The notes under the pieces are model-generated. The model was not told where the DNA came from and ran no database searches. It saw nothing but the letters and a program-made list of their open reading frames with translations. Below are positions 21,401-27,780 of a stretch of DNA of 64,000 nt, piece by piece (the stretch's first letter is position 1; every line of letters starts with the position of its first letter). The stretch lies in assembly GCF_014397025.1 (NCBI RefSeq), contig NZ_JACJUO010000002.1, forward strand, positions 1,105,501 through 1,169,500, in the 5' to 3' direction. The position numbers and the translations under genes are program-made. Source of the stretch: Ochrobactrum sp. Marseille-Q0166 (GTDB taxonomy: Bacteria; Pseudomonadota; Alphaproteobacteria; Rhizobiales; Rhizobiaceae).

Positions 21401-22282
21401 CGGACTGCAGCTAAAGCAGCATGCGCTCAAGGCGATGCAGCTGCCTGCGAAACGGCCAAGCAACTTGATGAAAAGGATGAAAGGCAACAGAAAGCTTATG
21501 TAGATTGTCGAGCAAATGGCTTTTCTGGCGATGGTTGTGGAAACGTCCTTTGGGACGCAACTGCGGCGATGTCGAGTTATAGCGGAATCGCTAGCATTTA
21601 TCTCCAGCAAGAAGATTGGACCCGGATCGTTCAAGACCCGGATGTTCAGCAGCAACTCGTTAACCTATTCGCACCAGAAGGCTATGAAAATCTTTCGGCT
21701 GAAAAACGCGCTGAGCTGAATAAACTCGTGTCGTTTTTGGTTTCTGACCCATCGGGATTTACTGGATTTCCTTATCTGATCAAGAAGGTGGAGGAGGGCG
21801 ATCTGCTCGCAATCGCGCAGTTTGTCGGGCTGGTTTCCAAGACCAAAGGTGCGGGGGCGATTTCAAAAGCTCTTGGGAAGTCCGATGACGGTAGCATCCC
21901 GCAGGTGATTATCAATCAACAGAATGGCGCGGCTTTCGAACAGCAGGTGGTTGACGCTTTTGGCCATGTCGGAGGGGTCAAAAATAGTACACCGGTAACT
22001 GTGACGTTGCCGAATGGTGCCAAGGTTACCACCATTCCTGACCTATGGGGTGCAAACGTTGGGGGCTTGGTTGAGGCAAAAAACGTTCAAAGGCTTTCAA
22101 TGTCTAATCAGTTACGTGCCCAAATTAAAATAGCAATGGATACTGGACAGCCAATGAACTTAGTTATAAGCCCCAGAACAACCAATGTTTCCGGCCCGCT
22201 CATTAGAGATGTCCGAGGCACGGGTGGAAATATTTATGTATACAATCCCTCAACCTCGAGCCTTGATCGTTGGCAGCCATGA
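12449..22282 (+). CDS. CdiA/FhaB-like exoprotein (TpsA) with C-terminal REase-fold toxin
   Basis: A 3277-residue exoprotein; ATG 12449 follows AGGA and gives the extended signal peptide (FARKSVASLLSGLLVLQPVL). Residues ~57-204 are the TPS secretion domain with ANPNGITCDGCG. Residues ~500-1000 carry about six ~93-residue repeats (SGQLLAGS...SGVDF). Residues ~1270-1720 are non-repetitive and may bind the receptor. Residues ~1820-2420 are FHA-2-type haemagglutinin repeats. After a pretoxin region, the last ~125 residues resemble Tox-REase-7: IPDLWG (D3198), VEAKN (E3209, K3211) and SNQLRAQI form a D-ExK nuclease core. No VENN motif is seen. The stop overlaps the ATG of the immunity gene. Function inferred: contact-dependent delivery of a DNase. 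Confidence 0.9.
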   Translation: MKNFAYRHYFSHVSGFSKGTKRTHRWFDPAAFARKSVASLLSGLLVLQPVLLQAQQLTPDVNAPIGNQPGIGAAPNGVPLVDIVTPNAQGLSHNKYGDFNVGTPGLILNNHNGEFGTSKLGGVTPGNANLKNSGPASVILNEVTSGSRSSLLGPTEVFGGRADVIIANPNGITCDGCGFINTPRATLTTGTPDIDGTGRLSGFTVQGGDVTFGSKGGNFASGDGAVDLFDIVSRRIQIDGPVNGKNLRLTAGRQKFDYATGEATALSGADDAGEFAIDGSALGAMQADRIKIVVTDKGAGVRMRNDMAANAGELTLSADGKISLGNASGRDGVSVQSKNRQVEARKITSKKKVVVKAAKGITLEAVSADEDVILSNGGGLLSVASDVVSLGNIELTSSGAITTGNVAAGKNASLQAGQGIASGQVIADGAANLATTSGNIALSGTAKAGGGALTMTATSGSIAAASLVSFNNMTLTAGTDITSGDILSGGALVASAHSLKAGNVVSGVDFAKTNAATASGATTAGGAINGAVQIGSTGDMRLETTRGVEVASLLSAGNLNISASSLAAKNVTSHGTVTISGETNVSGQLLGSGNVSITGKNIAAGAIISGVDFAASKSSNGAVIVGNTGDITLVAQAGTIDVATLLSASNLVGDAATFKAANVTSYGTANISGTTTISGQLLAGSDITVNGPAISIGAAVAGVDLNALRQGNIVLGNGGRTLNLTATAGDLTADRLLSSGNTTASASANLSANILTHGDLQLTSGNNLTLVGQSLSGGNATLAARAMNIGTIVSGVDFVATEQLGGSLTLKSNNTQSGYTTLTANGTIDAGTLLSAQALAVNSGSFNATDVTSNTTANITGATTISGQLLAGSDLSVTGAAINIATAVAGADLIALAKGTITTSGASHDLNLIATAGDLIVNRLLSSGNTVASATENLSANAVSRGDLTLTAGGAVTLSGQSLAGGNATINGASLNIGTLVSGVDFAATEQSNGSLILKTGVPTVGQMTLGASSGSIIADQLLSGGDLKAKAQQNISYNSLQSFASADLNAVLGSISLDKNTVAKGNIALTLQSLDLSNDRSKLATAGTLIVTADNANLSNSTLTFGGIALNLSGSTDASNSKIRAVTANGGSGDITINAQTVVTTSATALLAAHDLTLTLASLTNAGQLAANNNLGLKINNDLTNNSTGLIYAGNNGQLFVNGTISNNLGAILSGNDLTFANYAGAGKNAALINKAGLIQAGKNLSIQTEYLKNEANGEPTIGERQEDGPRYSFGTPDKYDELFDNDTLMRGRLFYDAREAVKWGRGGCRYKNGDPCDVTWLDKGLWNTKEETYGYITLPDGTTYKAFTWNEVGSNDGKGKIWYDWNDQAAMSAQYQSQYFVSKPTIQGIIQANGDMAIDATKIDNFYSSIEAGGNAEITSDHLTNKGVTLYKNVYMTCLADAETCYGYNADGTRNSAADISANASVLVGREAVDSLSSVIRARGALTLNVATTDNTAADGSIAGYARYEAASTTGDPLSALNGITAGGALFTPNAALDALLAEKGLSLSGNGLQAGGISISAAEIAAALGNSAPKPDSGGFGGTLPGQNFIYETRAEFLDVSKFYGSGYYLNRVGYKPDTQMLFLGDAYFENQLIDKQMREATGRGLGSGSYNSVDQMKALLDNGVAYAQSHGLVFGEPLNAEQLAALDSSIVIYVKQNMNGVEVFAPVLYVAAKDREAIVSAGAMIEGNSVVVAGDAVSNSGLIASNTDLRVESTTISATGGGFTANGNLTLAVSNAITLSAGTTTFNGQTVVVPTDAVAAGGNAILQSRTDVNLNGVNVKAGEGLAISGENVSIGVAKGTSVDGSESVTGSNLAAGSDLAIKATNDVSVSGSQIKAGDNLAIAAETGNLTIQSAQANRKDGFGETTTQQKSEIASGGSTSLTADKNVVIAGSDVSSGGNLAVQAGESVAIIATQHHASGSFGSNSFDTTTQQGSNLSSGGDTSVKAGTDILIGASNLDAGGNVDLAAKGDVNIVAMADRNEEHTNGKIYQRNETETNAVGSSISAGGNVKADAGNDLNIIGSDISADGSVGLKAENNVNVLAAESEYHLDSKFKESGGTFGKTRAWTKNEDSTTLTGSSISAGTGVDISSGKDTTIAASKVQAGDKDHKADLNLNAGGDLIIASGKDTVDQDSSKSKSGFLSKKSSTNQNYDETTVASELGASGNVNLNAGDNVAISGSKVKAGDNIAIEGDSVSIIGAQEQHDSASSSKKSGFGVGSGNGFYSVYGKEQKSASENIVANVGSELSAGNDVSIKARESDVNIVGSKVAAGNDIALDAARDVNILPGSESYASEEKEKRSGFGIQVKSGEGSASVGIGFGSSKDETRHGAETNATSALSAGRDVVITAGRDANLQAAKVEAGSTVDILAERDVNLLSAQDKTNFETMHEELFAGITATVSSSVASAASNIYDAAKKVGDGSSSQSIAMGTIAAINGYYAYDALVNGKPITPGEFKQDGPLLSTSITAGFQYSKNSASGSTSTPVPTTIRAGDTVIIEASSGDINAVGAQIAAGYDEKGMPSGGRGDIALIAGNDINLISAQATTENSSKNVSGGVQINLDLTGGNFNFSKGNADGTTVTNVNTHVVGTGGVYLQSGNDTNLKGATVTGETVIADIGGDLNIESQLDTSSGKAKQVGVGGGIGTSGNGISGSYQTAKGDAAIVSEQSGIHAGEGGFDIKVEGNTKLTGGVISSEADPKDNRLETGTLEFEDLDTHSEWKADTYGGGLSGKGPLVSPPIKEGESETGKALSAISPGEIIITDPANQQQNIDDLRRDTTDTNTSLPGIPDLQKILGEQLKTQQLYDDAAAKAANMIGTKAGDLANAAYERDDKDEYEFWKEGGPGRAALHAIAGGLLGGVTDFSGMLSGALGGASSALLAPKIRELVAEFVKESGLTGSAAEFMTNTVTGSILQGIGGVTGGAGAAYAGNAYQFNYLDHADAEKRTAAKAACAQGDAAACETAKQLDEKDERQQKAYVDCRANGFSGDGCGNVLWDATAAMSSYSGIASIYLQQEDWTRIVQDPDVQQQLVNLFAPEGYENLSAEKRAELNKLVSFLVSDPSGFTGFPYLIKKVEEGDLLAIAQFVGLVSKTKGAGAISKALGKSDDGSIPQVIINQQNGAAFEQQVVDAFGHVGGVKNSTPVTVTLPNGAKVTTIPDLWGANVGGLVEAKNVQRLSMSNQLRAQIKIAMDTGQPMNLVISPRTTNVSGPLIRDVRGTGGNIYVYNPSTSSLDRWQP
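13960..15480 (+). repeat. About six intragenic ~280-bp repeats in tpsA
   Basis: The sequence encoding (I/V)-x-SGVDF or AGVDL/AGADL recurs near 13965, 14274, 14550, 14829, 15111 and 15390, at steps of roughly 276-309 bp, each with SGQLLAGS- and LLSSGNT-like stretches between. It builds the beta-helical stalk of the exoprotein and is a likely site of copy-number change. Confidence 0.75.
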
Positions 22283-23088
22283 ATTATCATCTTGTTATGA
22301 GTTTTGTAACTACGAAAGACCTTTCTGATTGGAGTGTGGGTAGAGAAATATTGTCTAACGTATTTAACGAACCCAAACTAATGCCGCAGAGAATAGCAAC
22401 CTTTGGCGAGGTCACCGGAAAGCATGGAATAGATGTAGCAGACCTTTCAGAGTGTCAGAAGTACTGGGCTAATATAGGGACATCAACCTTTAATGGAGTC
22501 AGTAATTCTTTTTTGCTGGATTTCCACTGGAAGAGAAAAAGTACAATTAAGTCGCAGGGTGCTGTTGTCTTTCCGCATATCATAGGAAATACAAGAACGG
22601 CATCGAGAATTTCATTCGATTCACAATTCAGGAAGGATGTGGATTGGCTCAGCCTGTTTCAGAGGTGGGTTGAGGTCACTTCCCCAACAACAGCGGTTTT
22701 TCATCCATTTATCGGTGAGGACCGACCAGCTAAGATCAATAAAAACCTTCTAGAATATAGCTTCAAAGAAGATGTATTAGAAGAAGCGTGGTCCCGGTTC
22801 TTGACTGGAGATGTCTACACCAAATTCCGAGCCGGAGAATTAAATAGTCTTGTGTCTGGTTTAACAAACTTAGGATGGGCCACTTATCTCGGAGGCGAAT
22901 TCGCTCAGGAGGTAGATGAGAAGGCTATTTTGTCGGCGGGTTTCAAGGTAACCAAAATCGAGGGGGGGTATATGATTCTAGTTACCGAGGATCTGGAAAA
23001 TATCATTGGAGATTATACCCGGTTCTCAGAAGAGAGAGCAAAGCTTAAAGCGCTGTTTCGCTCTAATTTATTCTTAATAGATAATTAA
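22279..23088 (+). CDS. Probable immunity protein for the TpsA toxin
   Basis: A 269-residue cytoplasmic protein. ATG 22279 overlaps the tpsA stop (ATGA), the arrangement expected for a toxin-immunity pair. The base composition is more AT-rich than the exoprotein gene. Visible features are several aromatic-rich strands (NSFLLDFHWKRKS, ISFDSQFRKDVDWLSLFQRW) and FTGEDR-like loops; there is no signal peptide or membrane span. I do not recognise the family with certainty. The assignment as immunity rests on position and translational coupling. Confidence 0.7.
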   Translation: MNYHLVMSFVTTKDLSDWSVGREILSNVFNEPKLMPQRIATFGEVTGKHGIDVADLSECQKYWANIGTSTFNGVSNSFLLDFHWKRKSTIKSQGAVVFPHIIGNTRTASRISFDSQFRKDVDWLSLFQRWVEVTSPTTAVFHPFIGEDRPAKINKNLLEYSFKEDVLEEAWSRFLTGDVYTKFRAGELNSLVSGLTNLGWATYLGGEFAQEVDEKAILSAGFKVTKIEGGYMILVTEDLENIIGDYTRFSEERAKLKALFRSNLFLIDN

Positions 23089-23131
23089 CCAAAATAACAC
23101 TGATTGCTTGGGGGATTATCCACCCACAGAA

Positions 23132-23452
23132 ATGATCGACTGGCTCCTAATGAATGGGCATGCAAGCGATCTCTTAGCTATGATGCTAGGGGAGAATAAG
23201 CATGCGGATATTGATTCATTTAACAAAATGGACTCAAACTCGAACATACTTCGGAAAATGGTTGTGCATCATCTGGAATTTATTATCAGATTTGGGGATG
23301 TGCAAAACCGTATCGAAGTAGATTGTAATATTTTTTCATCAAAATCTGAGTATTTTAAAGCTTGGATACTTGCTATAATGCCCGGTATTTCGCTCATACA
23401 ACTTTATTGGACGTGCGTAGATCTTGGTATTAGTTATTGCATAGATATATAA
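23132..23452 (+). CDS. Hypothetical protein in immunity cluster
   Basis: A 106-residue AT-rich ORF starting at ATG 23132 (an in-frame TTG lies at 23108). It begins MIDWLLMNGHASDLLAMML and is rich in Asn, Ile and hydrophobic residues, with a C-terminal hydrophobic stretch (WILAIMPGISLIQLYW). Its place directly after an immunity gene suggests an accessory or orphan immunity gene. No family recognised. Confidence 0.4.
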   Translation: MIDWLLMNGHASDLLAMMLGENKHADIDSFNKMDSNSNILRKMVVHHLEFIIRFGDVQNRIEVDCNIFSSKSEYFKAWILAIMPGISLIQLYWTCVDLGISYCIDI

Positions 23453-23519
23453 ACGTAATTTAGTTTTAATTTTATTCGACTTATTGAAAATAATACGGGT
23501 GGTTTATGGAAGAAGAACA

Positions 23520-23756
23520 ATGTTATTTTCAATGAATGGTAAAAATCATCTATGTCCTCGATGCAATCAAGATTCTGTATTAAAAGCCGTTGTTAAGAAA
23601 ACGGGTAAAGATTTATACATATGTGATGAGTGTGATGCAGTATGGTTTTGCAAAGAAAGCATCGAATATGCAACGTTTAATTATTTTGATGTATATATGG
23701 AGAGGCAAGGACTTGAAGATAACTGGGATGAGTTGGAAACCAATGTGAAGTTATAA
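23520..23756 (+). CDS. Small zinc-ribbon protein
   Basis: A 78-residue protein from ATG 23520, with GGAAGAAG just upstream. LCPRCNQDS and YICDECDAVWFC give a CxxC...CxxC zinc ribbon (residues ~11-40), followed by an acidic tail (ERQGLEDNWDELET). Such proteins occur among small accessory genes in polymorphic-toxin loci, often as orphan immunity genes. The role here is unknown. Confidence 0.6.
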   Translation: MLFSMNGKNHLCPRCNQDSVLKAVVKKTGKDLYICDECDAVWFCKESIEYATFNYFDVYMERQGLEDNWDELETNVKL

Positions 23757-24246
23757 TTAATAGGCTTCGATATTGTATCATAGGGTATCAGAGTTCGTGG
23801 ACAAAATTTGAATGCTTGAATCGAATTTTGATTCAAGGCTGTTGATTTTTACTTGAACTTCAACCGCTTTTCCACCTCGCGCTGAAACGAGCTCAAGATG
23901 GAAACCCCATTTTTCCATTGGCTTAAGATCAATACTCTGGGTCACGAGCACACTGAAAGGTTGGATTACTTTATGTGGGAAATCAACGCCAGCAGCGAAT
24001 AAAGCGAATACTTTATCGGGTGGCAATGCTGGAGGTGAGCAGATCAAACTGCAGCGCGACACGCACCTCTGAAACTGAAATTGCAATGCTAAATATTTCT
24101 GAATCGGCGCTGATGAGTGAAAAGGGCGGCAGAAGCAAAATATATTAATTTGTCTGATGACAAAGTGGCGCAATTTAAGACACTTGATATGGCAAAAATG
24201 GCTCAATCTATAAAAAAATATTTAGACGCTGAAAGGAATTTTAAAG
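23757..24246. other. Degenerate stretch, 490 bp
   Basis: No complete gene. The plus strand from ~24119 has a 47-codon fragment (AAEAKYINLSDDKVAQFKT...) preceded by a stop and ending at about 24274, inside the next gene; it looks like the tail of a lost protein. The minus strand 23778-24206 is open for 142 codons and its second half reads like protein (HKVIQPFSVLVTQSIDLKP), but has no clear ribosome site. I treat both as remnants. Confidence 0.4.
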
Positions 24247-24690
24247 ATGATGAGTGGGGGCAAACGGCATTTTAAGATTGCACTTTTGCTAGGTGCAGTT
24301 GCGTCCATGCTTACGGGATGTGCTGGCGGAAAGGGAGGATTAAATATTCGCCTCTTTGCTGAAGCCAATCAGCTCGATAAAGAATGGAAGAATAAATCAG
24401 TCGAATCTTTCGAAAAGCGATTTGGTGAGCCGATTGAAAAATCGAATTCGAATAATACAGTTGTCATGCGATGGACGAAGACATCTGCGCCGTTTTGGGT
24501 GCCGTCGCAACTTTACTATCAATCCATGGGTCCCAATATGTCGATGCGGGTTCATAAGCCAGCGCATTATGAGACAGCAAACTGCATCATCGCTGTATCG
24601 AATGTTAATGGACGCATAACAGGTATCAAGACAGTCGAGGATGGGTGGATTGATAAGAAGTCGTTCTGTCAAAAATCTTTTGGAATTTGA
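24247..24690 (+). CDS. Lipoprotein in immunity cluster
   Basis: A 147-residue protein with a lipobox VASMLTGC (lipidated Cys at residue 25 from ATG 24247; a second ATG follows at once). The mature part begins AGGKGGLNIRLFAEANQLDKEW and contains FEKRFGEP and MRWTKTSAPFW, with two further Cys (NCIIAV, SFCQK) that may pair. It is followed directly by a truncated tpsA-like cassette. A lipidated immunity protein would protect against a toxin that acts at the envelope; the matching toxin is not present. Family not recognised. Confidence 0.7.
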   Translation: MMSGGKRHFKIALLLGAVASMLTGCAGGKGGLNIRLFAEANQLDKEWKNKSVESFEKRFGEPIEKSNSNNTVVMRWTKTSAPFWVPSQLYYQSMGPNMSMRVHKPAHYETANCIIAVSNVNGRITGIKTVEDGWIDKKSFCQKSFGI

Positions 24691-24713
24691 TTAATCGCTA
24701 GCCGATGCAGGCT

Positions 24714-26875
24714 TTGCGGGTCTGATAGCCTTTGATGTGATAAAAAAATTGCTGGGAATGGCTTATGGCAACAGCAATATTGCTGCGGCCTCTATTGGAG
24801 TAAGACTTTGAATAACCAAAGTCGAAGGAAAGTTCTGAAAGTTCGGTTCCGGTCGTTACAGGCATTCGCGGTGGCAACAGCGTAACGATTGAAGCAATAT
24901 CGGGTGATATCAACAGCCATGGTGCTCAGATTATTGCAGGTTATGATGAAAATGGTCTGCTTTCTGGCGGTGCTGGCGATATCAGCCTGAAAGCAGGCAA
25001 TGATATCAATCTCGAAAGCGCGCAGACAACCAACAGTTCATCTTCGTCCAGCAAATCAGCTGGCGCAAGCATTGGCTATTCTGTCGGGATTGGACTAGGC
25101 AGCACGACCGGGGGCGTAACCGGAAGTGCCCATGCTGGTTCCGGAAAATCGAACAGCAATGGAACGACGCAGGTTAACACTCATGTCACCGGTTCAGGCA
25201 GTATCAATATTGAATCCGGTCGCGACACCAATCTGAAGGGTGCAGTTGTTGAAGGTGACACGATTACCGCCAATGTCGGTCGCGACCTCAACATCGTCTC
25301 GGTTCCTGATACCGGTGAAAGCTCCAACAAGTCGTCGTCATTCGGTATCAGCGGCTCATTGAGCGGTGGAACACCGAAGGTCACCGGTGTTTCGCTGGGC
25401 TATGGCACAGGATCAGGTGAAACCAACTGGATCAACGAGCAGTCCGGTCTCGTATCGAAAAGCGAGATGGATGTTCGCGTTGAGGGCAACACGCATCTTG
25501 GTGCAGGCAAGATCGTCTCGGAAAACGGCGATCTGAAGCTCGACACCGGTACGCTCACGCACGAAGATTTCTCCGGCTCGAAGAAATACGAAGGCTTCGA
25601 TATTCAGGCCAGTATTGATCTGACCCCGAAGGATGCTGACGGCAACAAGCAGCAGCAGCCGGATCAGACCGCTCAGCCCAACCACACTGCAGAAGGCACA
25701 TATCAGCTTGACGATACACGTCAGGAAGTACGCGCCACCGTTGGACCGGGCAAGATCATCATTCGTGACAAGAATAAGCAGACAGAGCTTGAAGCGAGCG
25801 GCCAGACTGAGGAGCTAGCTGCCCTGAACCGTGATCCTGACAAGGCATACGAGATCACCAAGGATAAGCACGTCGAGATAGAATATTATCTGTCGGATAC
25901 CAGCCTGAATGCCGTCGCATCGAGCATTGGAAAGGCAATGGAACCGGGCGGCTTCGTGGATCGTTATCTGCTTGGGAAAAACCTGACGCAAGATGAGAAA
26001 AATAACATCCAGAATGGGTTGGCTGCCATTGCGAATGGCGGAACCTTGGGAGGTTGTGGTCAACGGCAGTGCTTCAACTGGCTGAATCCGGCGAGTTGGA
26101 TCGTGTCGTCTGCCTATGCGAGTGAAATCAGCTATTACATCATCCAAGCAGATGATTCGCATATCGACTTGGGCATAAAGACCTATGATGACTGTAAGGA
26201 TGCGATCTACGATTACCTAAATTCATTGGGCTACGATCAGCGCATTGCCGTTTTGCAATCCGCTGGCTTTGGCACCAAAATGCTGGGAAATACCGCTATT
26301 GGCGAAGCGGTTTTCCTGACTGATTGGTTGATGAACGCTATTGATCAAATGGATGGAAAGCCGAATGGCTTTTACTCTAAGCAGTTCACTGATGGATATA
26401 TTGACAGCTACAACATTGACGAAGCCAAGAAGCTCGAGCTTCGAGCGAACTTGGCCGACTCCTCGTTGTCGTTTGATGAGAAAGCTCAGCAATTAGAAGC
26501 AGCTGGAATAGATATTCATGCAATGCTGGCCGCTGCAATGTTGGGAGCCGCCGCAAAGGGAGGTAAATCTTGGGTCATTTCAGTCGATGCGACTAGTAAG
26601 ATTCCTACCACTTGGGGAAGTGGTCAACCCAATAAGAAAGGCGTTGGAACCCGTTGGCAAGACCCCAATAATCCGGGCCATGGCTTTCGCATTGATCAGG
26701 GAAACCCAAACCATAGTTTGCCGAGCCAGCGAGAAGATCACGTGATTGTCCGTTCTGGGGGAAAGTTATAGGCAGAGATGGTAAGCCAATTTCCGGGAGT
26801 ATTCATGATAATGCTCAGCAAGCCCACATTCCCTTATCAGAATATAAAAATTGGTCTAGTTGGAATTCACCATGA
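24714..26875 (+). pseudogene. Orphan CdiA C-terminal cassette A (toxin end in -1 frame)
   Basis: A promoterless, startless copy of the last part of a TpsA/CdiA protein. A frameshifted scrap (IAFDVIKKLLGMAYGN...) precedes 24816. From there one frame is open to TAG 26769-26771 and includes haemagglutinin repeats, a pretoxin region and RWQDPNNPGHGFRIDQGNP...DHVIVRSGGK. The -1 frame continues VIGRDGKPISGSIHDNAQQA to TGA 26873-26875, completing a toxin module I have seen at the ends of CdiA/Fha proteins (family name not asserted). The final TGA overlaps the immunity ATG. The junction is the slippery heptamer GGGAAAG at 26759-26765. Confidence 0.8.
25526..25988 (+). repeat. Direct repeat, copy 1 (cassette A pretoxin segment)
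   Basis: Aligns without gaps to 27318-27780 (offset 1792 bp), at close to nine in ten identical bases by eye. It encodes DTGTLTHEDF through YLLGKNLT in both copies. After it, the two cassettes diverge. Confidence 0.85.
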
Positions 26876-27246
26876 TTAACAATGATCTAAAATATCCATC
26901 AATGCGTGAAGAGCTTCTTCGTAGCCTCTTAGAATTATCTGACGCTGAGTATCAGAGGAATAAGTGGTTGCCGGAGAACTCTTTAAATGGTATTCCGGAA
27001 AGTAATCTTGACTATTCTGTTCATTTTCTTTTTGATGACACTAGTTTATCGACATCTCCAGAAAAATGTATTGGTTGGTTTCTGAATGATGAACGTGAAG
27101 CAAAATTGGTCTTTGAAGTAATTCAGACGTTGAGTAATATTTTCACAAAATATGGAACTGAAATGGAGGGTCGGGATTACATACAATTACGTGAATGGGC
27201 AGACGTTGTAAGGAAAGCAAAATTTGCATACGATGCAATAAAGTAG
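26872..27246 (+). CDS. Immunity protein, SCO4402-like
   Basis: A 124-residue protein starting at ATG 26872, overlapping the -1-frame stop of cassette A (ATGA). The pattern YPSMREELLRSLLELSD, EYQRNKW, then LDYSVHFLFDDTSLS and IGWFLNDE matches what I recall of the SCO4402 family, whose members are often encoded beside polymorphic toxins. Cytoplasmic, no membrane span. The overlap fixes the start and links it to cassette A. Confidence 0.7.
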   Translation: MINNDLKYPSMREELLRSLLELSDAEYQRNKWLPENSLNGIPESNLDYSVHFLFDDTSLSTSPEKCIGWFLNDEREAKLVFEVIQTLSNIFTKYGTEMEGRDYIQLREWADVVRKAKFAYDAIK

Positions 27247-27317
27247 ATGTATACTCCTTTGCGCTTTGTATATGATTATACGTCATTTTTATTGCGCCAC
27301 AGTTTGCATTCCTAAAG

Positions 27318-27780
27318 CGGTGATCTGACGCTCGATACCGGCACGCTAACCCATGAGGATTTCTTAGGCTCGAAGAAATATGAAGGCTTCGATATTCAGG
27401 CCAATATTGACCTGACCCCGAAGGATACTGATGGCAACAAGCAACAGCAGCCGGATCAGACCGCTCAGCCCAACCACACTGCAGAAGGCACATATCAGCT
27501 TGACGATACCCGTCAGGAAGTGCGTGCGACCGTCGGGCCGGGTGAGATCATTATCCGTGACAAGAATAAGCAGGCCGAGCTTGAAGCCAGCGGCCAGACC
27601 GAAGACCTCGCAGCCCTTAACCGCGATCCCGACAAGGCCTACGAGATCACCAAGGATAAGCATGTCAAGATCGACTATTACCTGTCGGATACAAGTCTGA
27701 ACGCCGTTGCATCAAGCATCGGCAAGGCAATGGAACCGGGCGGCTTCGTGGATCGCTATCTGCTTGGGAAAAACCTGACA
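27318..27780 (+). repeat. Direct repeat, copy 2 (start of cassette B)
   Basis: Gap-free partner of 25526-25988. The homology starts within a few codons of the left end of cassette B, which suggests that cassette B was captured by recombination within this segment. Confidence 0.85.

Noticed and set aside
23778..24206. 142-codon minus-strand ORF
   Set aside because: Part of it reads like protein, but there is no start signal and it overlaps a remnant on the other strand; kept only as a note on the degenerate stretch.
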